Positions 15,779-24,163 of a DNA stretch of 64,000 nt are shown piece by piece. The stretch comes from CAXTSE01 sp964246985 (GTDB lineage Bacteria; Actinomycetota; Actinomycetes; Actinomycetales; Microbacteriaceae), in the NCBI GenBank assembly GCA_964246985.1, contig CAXTSE010000001.1, forward strand, positions 186,001-250,000, written 5' to 3'. The translations under genes were made by a program, and so were the position numbers. The notes under the pieces were generated by a model. That model saw nothing but the letters and a program-made list of their open reading frames with translations. It was not told where the DNA came from and did no database searches. How positions within the stretch are numbered: position 1 is the stretch's first letter; each line of letters opens with the position of its first letter.

Positions 15779-17046
15779 GCCGTCCCCGTCACGACGACAC
15801 GGGCGAGGAACTCGTCGCGGATGCGCTGCGCGGACGCGTGATCGGGAGCAGCGCCCAGGACGGCCGCGACGAATCCCTGCCGCCCGGCACGCCACGAGAC
15901 ATCGTCTCCGGGGCCGACCCCGCGGAAGACCCTGTCGACGCCCGCGATGTCGGAGACCGCGTCCAGGCCGTCCACCGACACGATGCGTCGGAGCGCCGCG
16001 TCCGGCTGGATGTCGAAGCGGAAGCCGACATCCGCGGGTCGCTTGACGGTCGGGTAGACGACGTGCTCGCCTAGGGCGAGGCGCATCGTCACCTGGATCT
16101 CGTCGATGGACAGGGCCCGCAGGATCAGGCCGCGGATCGCACCGCCTCCCATGCATCCGTTGACCTCGATCACGACGGGCCCGGCGTCCGTGCACTTCAC
16201 CTCGACGTGGAGGACGCCTGTGGTGACGCCGAGGGCCCGAGATGCCGCGACGGCCGCCTCGACGAGGCGCTCCTCGACCTCGGCCGTCACGTCGGCGGGG
16301 AATAGGTGGCCGGTCTCACGGAAGGGAGGCGCAAGCGGGGGTTTGCCGGTGACCCCCAGGACGCTCACCTCGCCGTCGCTCATGACGATCTCGACGGAGA
16401 CGAAGGGTGCGGTGCCCGGTCCGGTCACACGGACGGACGGGTCGGGGATGTAGCCCTCGAGCATCATGCGGCCGGGGGGGACGTCGCGCACGGCCGCCGC
16501 GAGCTGATCGACGGACCGGATCGTCGAGGTGTCCATCGCGCCGCGACCCCGTCGCGGCTTGAGGACGAGCGGGTAGGCGTCGAGAGGCAGCACGGGCGCG
16601 CCCGGCCCCGATGCGAGGACCTCGTCGAGATCCCAGAAGGCGGGCGTCTGGAGTCCGCCGTCGCGGAGCCCTGCGCGCTGCCGGAGCTTGTCGGTCAGGC
16701 GCTCGGCCGTCGCGACATCGAAGAAACGGAGGTCCAGCCGCTCCGCGATCTGAGCGGTCCAGAGCAGATTTCCGTCGTTGAAGCAGACGACGCCCCGGAG
16801 GTCGTGGTCCCGAAGAGCCTCCACCGCATCGTCGACAGTGGATCCCGAGACGTCGACGATCGTGCCGAGCCCGCGCAGGAACCGATGCGTCGCGCGACTC
16901 GCCAGGTCGCCGTGCGGCAGCAGCCACAGCAGGCGGCAGAGCCCCTCCGCGGCCTCGGCGAAGAGGAGTGGGGGGTCCTCGTGCTCAAGACCCTCGAAGA
17001 CGACGGCGAGCAACGGGAGCGCGCGGTCGGACGACTCCAGGCTCAT
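15775..17046 (-). CDS. ATP-grasp ligase, paralogue 1 of 3
   Basis: 423 aa. Carboxylate-amine/thiol ligase fold. An N-terminal preATP-grasp domain (1-115) ends before ERLTDKLRQRAGLRDGGL, then ATP-binding Lys in YPLVLKPRRG (about 159-168), GYIPDPSV, and the Mg-binding stretch HVEVKCTDAGPVVIEVNG (E282, E294, N296). The usual ExNxR is here EVNGC (C298) followed by MGGG, where the two sister copies have EVNGRPGG. This may change metal or substrate handling or reduce activity. ATG 17046 has a strong GGGGGAGG. Family members join amino acids or activate carboxylates with ATP. It lies 52 nt after paralogue 2 and is coupled to the flippase. Confidence 0.85.
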   Translation of the reverse strand: MSLESSDRALPLLAVVFEGLEHEDPPLLFAEAAEGLCRLLWLLPHGDLASRATHRFLRGLGTIVDVSGSTVDDAVEALRDHDLRGVVCFNDGNLLWTAQIAERLDLRFFDVATAERLTDKLRQRAGLRDGGLQTPAFWDLDEVLASGPGAPVLPLDAYPLVLKPRRGRGAMDTSTIRSVDQLAAAVRDVPPGRMMLEGYIPDPSVRVTGPGTAPFVSVEIVMSDGEVSVLGVTGKPPLAPPFRETGHLFPADVTAEVEERLVEAAVAASRALGVTTGVLHVEVKCTDAGPVVIEVNGCMGGGAIRGLILRALSIDEIQVTMRLALGEHVVYPTVKRPADVGFRFDIQPDAALRRIVSVDGLDAVSDIAGVDRVFRGVGPGDDVSWRAGRQGFVAAVLGAAPDHASAQRIRDEFLARVVVTGTA

Positions 17047-17098
17047 CGCGCATCCTCCCCCGCACAGGCTATCCGAGCAGCGGGCAGTCCAGGTCCCG

Positions 17099-18361
17099 TC
17101 ACGCGGTCCCGGAGACGATGACGCAGGCGAGGACGCGCTCTCTGATCTCCCGCGCCGCCGTGTGGTCGGGGGCGGTTCCGAGAACGGCGGCGGCATACCC
17201 GAGCGTCCCGCTGCGCCACGAGAACTCGTCGCCGGGCATGAGGCCCTGAACCACCTGCTCGACGCCGGGGATCCTGAGCACGGAGTCGAGCCCCTCGACC
17301 GCCGTCACGACGTGAAGGCGCGCGTCTGGCTGGACGTCATACCGGAAGGCGACGCCCTGCGGCGCGTGAGAGTCGTCCATCGTCACGTCGGAACCGATGG
17401 CCACCTGCATGGCCAGCTGCACCGTGTCGATGGCGAGAGCTCGCCGGAGCAGCGGGTGGACCGCGTGGCCGCCGGGGCGGCCGTTGACCTCGATCACGAC
17501 GGGTCCGTCGTCGGTGCACTTCAGTTCGACGTGCAGGGCACCCGTCACGACGCCGATGGCTCCCGTCGCGGCGACCGCTGCGGCGGTCAGCTCGGCGGCC
17601 AGCTCATCCGAGACATCGGCGGGGAACAGGAAGCCTGTCTCGCGGAACGGCTCGGCCAGAGGCGTGCGCCCGGTGACCCCGAGCGCGACGACCTCGCCGC
17701 GACTGACGAGCAGCTCGACGGACACGTAGGGCGCGCTCCCCTCGCCCGTCCGAGGCACAGTGGGATCGGGGATGTAGCCCTCCAGCAGCATCTTGCCCGG
17801 CTCACTGTCTCGCACTGCCTCGGCGAGCTCTGCGGCGTCGCTCACACGCTCGGTGTCTGTGCTGCTGGTGCCGCGCCGCGGCTTCAGAACGAGCGGGAAA
17901 CCGTGCGCGACGACCTCCGCGACGACACGCGGGTCCGCCAGGAGGTCGGCGTCCCAGAACGGCGGAGTCGGAAGCCCGTGATCCCTGAGGGCGGTGCGCT
18001 GGGCCAGCTTGTCTGTCAGCCGCTCGGCCGTCGACCGGCTGTGGAAGGGCAGCCCGAGCAGCTCGGCGACCTCGGCGGTCCAGGGAAGATTGCCGTCAGT
18101 GAAGCATGCGATGCCGTGGGGCCCTAGCTCGCGCAGCCGTTCGGCGACCGCCGACGGAGCGGCGTCCGAGACATCGAGGATCTCGCCGAGACCTCGGGCG
18201 AAGCGCAGGGCGGCGCGATCTGCCGCGACGGCGCCGGGCGGGACCACCCAGATCAGCGAGCAGACACCCTCCGCCGCCTCGGCGAAGCGCATCGGGGAGT
18301 GGTCACCTGCCGAGCCGCCGTAGACGAGCGCGAGCCGAGGGAGCGCCTCAGGAGGCAGCAC
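17099..18361 (-). CDS. ATP-grasp ligase, paralogue 2 of 3
   Basis: 420 aa with start GTG 18361. That start aligns the N-terminus with the two sister proteins and overlaps the carrier-protein stop by 14 nt; an earlier start at 18400 is possible. Same architecture as its neighbours: RLALVYGGSAGDHS, ERLTDKLAQRTALRDHGL, FPLVLKPRRGTSSTDTE, LLEGYIPDPTV, and HVELKCTDDGPVVIEVNGR with the full ExNxR-type motif. It is close enough to paralogue 1 to be a local tandem duplication. Likely a cytosolic ATP-dependent ligase acting on an amino acid or a carrier-bound amino acid; substrate unknown. Confidence 0.85.
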   Translation of the reverse strand: MLPPEALPRLALVYGGSAGDHSPMRFAEAAEGVCSLIWVVPPGAVAADRAALRFARGLGEILDVSDAAPSAVAERLRELGPHGIACFTDGNLPWTAEVAELLGLPFHSRSTAERLTDKLAQRTALRDHGLPTPPFWDADLLADPRVVAEVVAHGFPLVLKPRRGTSSTDTERVSDAAELAEAVRDSEPGKMLLEGYIPDPTVPRTGEGSAPYVSVELLVSRGEVVALGVTGRTPLAEPFRETGFLFPADVSDELAAELTAAAVAATGAIGVVTGALHVELKCTDDGPVVIEVNGRPGGHAVHPLLRRALAIDTVQLAMQVAIGSDVTMDDSHAPQGVAFRYDVQPDARLHVVTAVEGLDSVLRIPGVEQVVQGLMPGDEFSWRSGTLGYAAAVLGTAPDHTAAREIRERVLACVIVSGTA

Positions 18362-18620
18362 CGTCGGTCTCGTCGGTGACTCCGCACGAGGCGAGAGCAA
18401 CGCGGAGGGAGTCGACGGACTCGAACGTATCGCGCCGCAGCAGGGCGTCGGGGAACTCGATGTCGAAGCGGTCCTCGATGCCCATCAGCACGTTGACGAC
18501 GGCGTGCGACGTGAGTCCCTGCTGGTAGAGGCTGTCGTCGTCGGCGAGCGTCGAGCTCTGGACGGCCAGTCGCGCGCTGCTGTCCAGGACCTCGCGGATC
18601 GCGTCAGTGATGGCGGACAC
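18348..18620 (-). CDS. Stand-alone acyl/aminoacyl carrier protein
   Basis: 90 aa, four-helix carrier protein. The attachment region is DDSLYQQGLTSHAVVNVLM, with Ser of GLTSH as the expected phosphopantetheine site, followed by GIEDRFDIEFPDALLRR, the acidic helix II-III region. FASF/SHA-like wording and EDxFDIEFP are features of carriers served by amino acid:carrier protein ligases rather than of the fatty-acid ACP (DSLD). GTG 18620 has GGAGAGGAG about 5 nt upstream; an upstream GTG at 18635 is less likely. It overlaps the 3' end of paralogue 3 by 17 nt and the 5' end of paralogue 2 by 14 nt, so all three are probably coupled. Confidence 0.88.
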   Translation of the reverse strand: MSAITDAIREVLDSSARLAVQSSTLADDDSLYQQGLTSHAVVNVLMGIEDRFDIEFPDALLRRDTFESVDSLRVALASCGVTDETDGAAS

Positions 18621-19932
18621 GTGTCTCCTCTCCACTGCTCAGTGTAGGTGTCAGCTCCTCGCCCTCGACGATGCGCACGAGGGTCGCCGTCGCGGCGATG
18701 AGGTCCCTCAGCTCAGCGTGGTCGTGCACCGTCCCGGTGAGGTGGAAGACGTGCGCCTCCGAGCCCTCCCGCCAGTCGACACGCTGCCCCGGTCCGCGCA
18801 CGAGCACGACCTCGTCGACCCCGTGGAGAGCGCGCACGGCGGGCAGACCCTCGACGGAGTGGATCGTCGTCGCGGCGGCGTCCGGGAACACGTAGAGGAG
18901 GTAGCCGACCCCGGTGCACGGTACCGGTCCGGCGAGGTCGACCGGCAGCGCGAGGGCGAGTCGCAACGCGGTCTGCAGGATGCTGAACCCCGACACCCGC
19001 TCGAGCATCTCCGACATCCCGCCGCCGGGGCGCCCGTTGACCTCGATCACGACAGGCCCGGCATCGGTGAGCTTGATCTCGGTGTGCAGGCACGCCTGCG
19101 TCACGCCGAGGGCGGCCGCGGCCTCGCCTGCGACGCGGAGGATATCGGCCTGCAGCGATGGGCGGATCGCCGTCGGCGTGCAGTACCCGGTCTCCCGGAA
19201 CGGCCACAGGAAGGGCGTCCGCGCGCTGATCGCGGCGTGTGCGACACGGCCACGCTCCACCACGCTCTCCACGGACACGAACGGGGCGAACCCCTCGCCG
19301 CCGAGGGGTGCGCTCGGGTCCGGCACGAACTGCTCGAGGATGTACTCCGACCCGTGGCCCGGCTCTGCCTGGAGATCGGCGATCAGGCTGCGGAGGTCGT
19401 CGGACGACGTCACGGGGAACGTGTCGCGGCTCGCCTGGCCGCGTCGCGGCTTGACGACGGCCGGGAAGGGGAAGTCCGACGCCAGGAGCTCGACCGCGGC
19501 GGCGTCCATATGGGGCGAGATGACGAGGAACGCCGGGACGGCGAGCCCGGCCGCCGCGAGCGCCGTGCGCTGCGCGTGCTTGTCGGTGAGCATGATCGCC
19601 GTGTCCACGCTGTGGAACGGCCGGTCGAGCGCCGCGGCGAGCCGGGCGGTCCAGACGAGGTCCGAGTCGTGCATCGAGAGCACCCCGTCGGGGTGGTGGT
19701 CGCCCACCCGCGCGGCGACCTCGTCGACCGAGAGTCCGGCCGCATCCACGACGGGCCCGAATCGTGCGAGAAGCCGCTGCATGGCGACGGCATCCGGATC
19801 CGAGGAGTCGATGATCCAGATCATCCGACAGATCCCGCGAGCGGCCTCGATGATCGACAGCGGCGCGAAGGACTGCGGGTGATAGACGTACGCGAGGGTC
19901 GGTGACGACGTCTCATCGGACTCCAGCGTCAT
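18604..19932 (-). CDS. ATP-grasp ligase, paralogue 3 of 3 (first gene of operon)
   Basis: 442 aa, the most divergent of the three. N-terminal domain TLAYVYHPQSFAPLSIIEAARG, then IMLTDKHAQRTALAAAGL, ATP-binding FPAVVKPRRGQASRD, EQFVPDPSAP, and the Mg site HTEIKLTDAGPVVIEVNG followed by RPGGG. ATG 19932 is preceded by GAGGTGAG. It is the promoter-proximal gene of the five-gene minus-strand operon. Upstream it is divergent from the WecG-GT2 gene, with 221 nt between the starts. Three related ligases next to one free carrier suggest stepwise joining of more than one building block; this is inference. Confidence 0.85.
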   Translation of the reverse strand: MTLESDETSSPTLAYVYHPQSFAPLSIIEAARGICRMIWIIDSSDPDAVAMQRLLARFGPVVDAAGLSVDEVAARVGDHHPDGVLSMHDSDLVWTARLAAALDRPFHSVDTAIMLTDKHAQRTALAAAGLAVPAFLVISPHMDAAAVELLASDFPFPAVVKPRRGQASRDTFPVTSSDDLRSLIADLQAEPGHGSEYILEQFVPDPSAPLGGEGFAPFVSVESVVERGRVAHAAISARTPFLWPFRETGYCTPTAIRPSLQADILRVAGEAAAALGVTQACLHTEIKLTDAGPVVIEVNGRPGGGMSEMLERVSGFSILQTALRLALALPVDLAGPVPCTGVGYLLYVFPDAAATTIHSVEGLPAVRALHGVDEVVLVRGPGQRVDWREGSEAHVFHLTGTVHDHAELRDLIAATATLVRIVEGEELTPTLSSGEETRVRHH

Positions 19933-20153
19933 CTCTCACCTCATCTCGGGACAGGGATGTCTCAGGCTGAAGCTAGCGGCGACGCCCCCGCGCGGCAATG
20001 CGCCTGCCTCCCCCAGATCGGGCGTCTACCCGGTCTGCGGGGCATCCCGTAGCCTGGCGACACCCCGCGCCCTCCCGCAGTGACGGCGAGCGGTGCCCCC
20101 GAACCAGGAATCGCCATGCCCTCCTCCCTCCGCCGCATCGGAGAGCCGCGCCG

Positions 20154-21776
20154 ATGACGCTCGCGCCGCGCATGTCCGTCTCCGGCTTCCCGGTGCACCT
20201 GCTTGACGGGGTCGACGCGCTCCGCATCATCGTCGACCGCTGGCAGCGGGACGGCCCCGTGCCTCTCGGGGTCGCCTCGATCAACCTCGACCATGTCCAC
20301 CACTTCGGATCCGCCGGCTCCGCGCGCCTGTTGCGTGACTCGGGTCGTGTCGAGTGGCTGGACCTCATCGACGGCGCGCCGATCGCGGCTGCGGCACGGC
20401 GCCTGACCGGGTCGGAGTGGCCGCGGCTGGCGGGAAGCGACCTGATCCATCCCTTGCTGGATGCGGCGGAGCGCGACGGGATGCGGGTGGGCTTCCTGGG
20501 CGGATCCGCGGAGACCCGCGCCCAACTGCTCGCAGCGCTCGAGCGGCATCGGCCCGGATTGATGATCGCCGGAGCCTGGACGCCGTCCCGGACGGAGCTC
20601 GCAGACGAGGACGCCTCTCGTGCGCTGGCCGTCGAGGTGAAGGCATCCCGCGTCGACATCCTGGTCGTGGGGCTCGGCAAGCCTCGGCAGGAGATCTGGA
20701 TCGATCGATGGGCCCCCGACACGGGAGCGCGCGTGCTCCTCGCATTCGGCGCGGTCGTCGACTTCCTCGCCGGACGGGTCTCACGTGCCCCCGCATGGAT
20801 CTCGCGCGCCGGATTCGAGTGGGCGTGGCGTCTCGCGCTCGAGCCGCGGCGCCTCGCTCGGCGCTACCTCGGCCAGGGACCCGCCGCGTATCTGGCGTCG
20901 CGACGCGCCGTCCTGCTGCCCGCGTCTGCGGTCCCCATCCCCTCGGACGTCCGCGGCGCCATCATCATCCCCGCCCACAACGAGGCGGCGGTCATCGATC
21001 GCACGCTCGCCGGCCTCGAGCCGCTCCTCGGCAGGCCCGGGGTCGAGGTGATCGTGGTCTGCAACGCGACGACCGACGACACGGCGGATCGCGCGCGACA
21101 GTTCGACGGGGTGACCGTCCTCGAGATCGACGAGGCCTCCAAACCCGGCGCCCTCAACGCGGGCGACCAGGTGGCGCGAGCCTGGCCCCGCATCTACCTG
21201 GATGCCGACATCGAGACCCCGGCGTCGGCGATCGCCGACGTTCTCGGCACCCTGGCTCGCGACGAGGGCGGTCTCGAGGCGGCACGGCCGGCTGCCCGGT
21301 ACGACACCGACGGCGCCTCCGCCCTGGTGCGCGCCTACTACCGCGCTCGCACCCGCATCCCCTCCTTCCGGGACGCCCTGTGGGGAGCAGGTGCCTACGC
21401 GGTCACCGAGCGCGGCCACCGCCGCTTCGGCACCTTTCCCCTGGGGCTCGCCGACGACCTCTTCGTCGACGGGCTCTTCCCCGCCGGCACCCGCGCGGTG
21501 CTGCCCACCGAGCCGGTCATCGTGCGCACCCCGCGCGACATGTCGAGTCTGCTGAGGATCCTGCGACGCGGACTGCGGGCCGGAGCGGCGCAGGGCGAGG
21601 TGACGTCCGGACAGACGGCGCGTCAGCTCCTCCGCACCATCCACGGCCCCGGCAGCGCTTGCGACGCGGTCGTCTACGCCGGTGTGGTCGTCTGGGCGCG
21701 CGGCGGACCGGGGGCACGCCGAGACGAGCGGTGGGGTCGCGACGACTCGAGCCGAGAGAAGAGGGGTCGACCGTGA
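20154..21776 (+). CDS. WecG/TagA/CpsF (GT26) - GT2 glycosyltransferase fusion
   Basis: 540 aa. N-terminal GT26 domain (about 1-245): ASINLDHVHHF, DGAPIAAAARRL, GFLGGSAETRAQL, VGLGKPRQEIWIDRW and AFGAVVDFLAGRVSRAP, the hallmark of WecG/TagA enzymes that add N-acetylmannosamine-type sugars to lipid-linked GlcNAc. C-terminal GT2 domain (about 262-500): GAIIIPAHNEAAVI, NATTDDTADRA, IYLDADIETP as the DxD motif, and ADDLFVDGLFP. The fusion would carry out two consecutive transfers of the repeat unit at the membrane. ATG 20154 has GGAGAG about 9 nt upstream. The next gene starts by GTGA overlap. Confidence 0.87.
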   Translation: MTLAPRMSVSGFPVHLLDGVDALRIIVDRWQRDGPVPLGVASINLDHVHHFGSAGSARLLRDSGRVEWLDLIDGAPIAAAARRLTGSEWPRLAGSDLIHPLLDAAERDGMRVGFLGGSAETRAQLLAALERHRPGLMIAGAWTPSRTELADEDASRALAVEVKASRVDILVVGLGKPRQEIWIDRWAPDTGARVLLAFGAVVDFLAGRVSRAPAWISRAGFEWAWRLALEPRRLARRYLGQGPAAYLASRRAVLLPASAVPIPSDVRGAIIIPAHNEAAVIDRTLAGLEPLLGRPGVEVIVVCNATTDDTADRARQFDGVTVLEIDEASKPGALNAGDQVARAWPRIYLDADIETPASAIADVLGTLARDEGGLEAARPAARYDTDGASALVRAYYRARTRIPSFRDALWGAGAYAVTERGHRRFGTFPLGLADDLFVDGLFPAGTRAVLPTEPVIVRTPRDMSSLLRILRRGLRAGAAQGEVTSGQTARQLLRTIHGPGSACDAVVYAGVVVWARGGPGARRDERWGRDDSSREKRGRP

Positions 21777-22669
21777 GCCTCGTCGTCGTCACGCCCTCGC
21801 ATGCGCCGGATCTCCTGAGCTTCCGCAGACTGCATGCCTCTGTCCTGAGATGGAGCGACCCCACCGTCCGACACGTCGTGGCAGTGCCGGAGCTCGATGT
21901 GCCCCTCTTCCGCGCGATCGGCGGCACGCGGCTGGAGGTCGTCGGCTACCGCGGGCTGCTCCCCCGTGAGTTCCTCGAGACCACGCGCCTCGCGCGGCTG
22001 AGAGGTCTCCCTCGCGGGTACCGGGTCGGGGCGGTCAACACCCGACGCCCCTGGCCGCCGATCCGCGGATGGATGCTTCAGCAGATCGTCAAGCTCGCCC
22101 TCGTGTCGGGGCTCGACGACGACGTCGCCCTCCTCATCGACTCCGACGTCCTCGTCATCGCTCCGCTCGTGGAGCCCGTGTTCCGACGAGACGACGCGGT
22201 GCGGCTGTACCGGCTGCCGCAGGGTGTGGGCGTCGGGATGCCGCGGCACCACCGCTGGTTGGCGGAGAGTGCGCGGCTGCTCGGGCTGGCGGGTCCGGAA
22301 CCCGACTCACCCGACTACATAGCGCCCTTCAACAGCTGGTCTCCCGCCGTCGTGCGAGACGCATTGGCACGGGTCGCGGACGTGACGGGGATGCCGTGGA
22401 GCCGGGCGGTCGGCAGCAGCCTCGACTTCTCGGAGTTCATGCTGGTCGGGGCCTTCGCGTCGGTCGCCGACAACGACGACCGCACGTTCGCGTCGGATCG
22501 GAGCCTCTGCCACAGCCACTGGGATCCACGACCTCTCGACCTCGCTGCCGCCCGCGCCTTCGCCGAGACGCTCGCCTCCGACGATCTGGCCATCCACATC
22601 CAATCGAACTCCGAGACCCCCGAGGACGTGCTGCGCTGGGTTGCGGAGCGCTTCGGCGAGACCCCCTGA
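21773..22669 (+). CDS. DUF6492-like putative glycosyltransferase
   Basis: 298 aa. The N-terminus VVVTPSHAPDLLSFRRLHAS and the central DDDVALLIDSDVLVIAPL, with a DSD motif as putative metal/nucleotide-sugar site, fit the DUF6492 group of GT-A-fold proteins found in polysaccharide loci. A conserved YIAPFNSWSP and LDFSEFMLVGAF follow. GTG 21773 overlaps the stop of the WecG-GT2 gene (GTGA), so both are probably produced together. Activity is inferred from fold-like motifs and location only. Confidence 0.72.
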   Translation: MSLVVVTPSHAPDLLSFRRLHASVLRWSDPTVRHVVAVPELDVPLFRAIGGTRLEVVGYRGLLPREFLETTRLARLRGLPRGYRVGAVNTRRPWPPIRGWMLQQIVKLALVSGLDDDVALLIDSDVLVIAPLVEPVFRRDDAVRLYRLPQGVGVGMPRHHRWLAESARLLGLAGPEPDSPDYIAPFNSWSPAVVRDALARVADVTGMPWSRAVGSSLDFSEFMLVGAFASVADNDDRTFASDRSLCHSHWDPRPLDLAAARAFAETLASDDLAIHIQSNSETPEDVLRWVAERFGETP

Positions 22670-22757
22670 CCGACTCGGACGCAGAATCCAGCCGGTTTTG
22701 GTACATTGCCGTGCGTGGCGGGGGCCGTGAGTCGGGGCTGATGAGCTGGGAGACGAG

Positions 22758-24128
22758 ATGCGGTCACCGCAGCAGTCCCTCCGCGACCGCTGGATGTCAC
22801 TCCTCCCCGGTGCCGCGGTCGTCACGGCGCTGATTCTCGCGTTCTCACTCACGATGGTGCTCGCCGCCCCCCGTCCGAATCCGCATGCCTCCGGCAGCTC
22901 GGCCGACCCGCATGGGCCCGGCCACGCGACCAGCTCGCCCGCTCCGACGCCGTCGGCCACCCCGACGGGGCCGGTCGCGCCGTCCGGCACGCTTGCTCTG
23001 CCGACGACAGAGTGGTGGGGCGGAGCGTCCTACTACGCCTCGTTCCCGAAGGCGGCGGCGTCCGGGTGGGCCAGCCCGTCGTTCTTCCCGGTAGCCGTGT
23101 TCTTCGGCAAGCCGAGCGACGCGCCCGCTCTGGCGGCCGCCGGGATCAACACCTACATGGGCGCTGAGCACGACGGCTCGTCGATGAGCACGATCACGAG
23201 TACCGGTATCAGCGTCATCGCCCAGGACGAGTGGACGCCGGCGGAGGTCGGCGACGATCCCCGAGTGGTGGGCTGGCACGTCTCCGACGAGTGCGAGATG
23301 GGCTACAGCGGATGCGACGGAGACACCGAGACAGCGCGCCTGTCCGCCCAGACCCAGCTGGCCGCGTCGTTCCGCTCGCGAGCGGACGGGCGCTTCCTGC
23401 AGTCGAACTTCGGCAACGGCGTCCTCGGGACCTTCTGGGCGCCCTCCACCATGCCGCAGTTCGTGGCATCCGTCGACGTCACGAGCGTGGACAAGTACGC
23501 CTACACCTCGCCCGCGGTCGACGATGTGATCCTCCAGTCCTCCAACTGGCCAGAAGGCAGAGAGCCCGCCACCTCATCCGCCTACGGCTGGCTGCAGGAC
23601 CGGATGGAGACGTTCTCTGACGGAACCGCCCCCAACTGGGTCTTCGTGGAGACCGCGAAGCCCTACCTGACCGAGGCAGGCGCCAGGACGATCGCGCCCG
23701 AGCAGATCGAGGGTGCGGTGTGGAACGCGATAATCCACGGCGCCGGGGGCATCGCCTACTTCCAGCACAACAACAACGGCACCTGTGGCACCTACTCGAT
23801 CCTGCAGTGCGGCGAGGACCTCACCGCGAAGATCACCGCCGTCAACCAGGAGGTCCAGTCGCTCGCTCCCGTGATCAACTCTCCGTCCTACGCGTGGGAG
23901 TTCGGATCGGGCATCGACGCCAGCCTCAAGGCCGTCGATGGAAGCGCCTACATCTTCGCCATGACGGACGGCTCCACCGGGTCGAAGGTGATCGCCCTCC
24001 CCCCCGGTGTCACAGGCGCCATCGAGGTTATCAGCGAGAACCGCAGCATCACCCCCACAAACGGGACCTTCACCGATCAGTTCCCCAGCGAATACACTCA
24101 CCACGTCTACCGGATCGCCCTGAGCTGA
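22758..24128 (+). CDS. Secreted glycoside-hydrolase-like protein, paralogue 2
   Basis: 456 aa. N-terminal hydrophobic segment (about 16-36, AAVVTALILAFSLTMVLAA) acts as signal peptide or anchor, then a Ser/Pro/Thr/Gly-rich linker (about 40-80), then the same domain as the 9601 protein. Shared blocks include YYASFPKAAASGW, INTYMGAEHDGSS, GWHVSDECEMGY, NFGNGVLGT, TSVDKYAYTSP, NWVFVETAKP and IAYFQHNNNG. The DE pair and the later VETAKP Glu are the candidate catalytic acids of a TIM-barrel hydrolase. Family assignment is open. It sits in the EPS operon between two glycosyltransferase genes, which supports a role in processing the exported polymer. Confidence 0.75.
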   Translation: MRSPQQSLRDRWMSLLPGAAVVTALILAFSLTMVLAAPRPNPHASGSSADPHGPGHATSSPAPTPSATPTGPVAPSGTLALPTTEWWGGASYYASFPKAAASGWASPSFFPVAVFFGKPSDAPALAAAGINTYMGAEHDGSSMSTITSTGISVIAQDEWTPAEVGDDPRVVGWHVSDECEMGYSGCDGDTETARLSAQTQLAASFRSRADGRFLQSNFGNGVLGTFWAPSTMPQFVASVDVTSVDKYAYTSPAVDDVILQSSNWPEGREPATSSAYGWLQDRMETFSDGTAPNWVFVETAKPYLTEAGARTIAPEQIEGAVWNAIIHGAGGIAYFQHNNNGTCGTYSILQCGEDLTAKITAVNQEVQSLAPVINSPSYAWEFGSGIDASLKAVDGSAYIFAMTDGSTGSKVIALPPGVTGAIEVISENRSITPTNGTFTDQFPSEYTHHVYRIALS

Positions 24129-24163
24129 GGCGATCCGCCTGAGCCTGAGCCGTGGAGGTCGCT

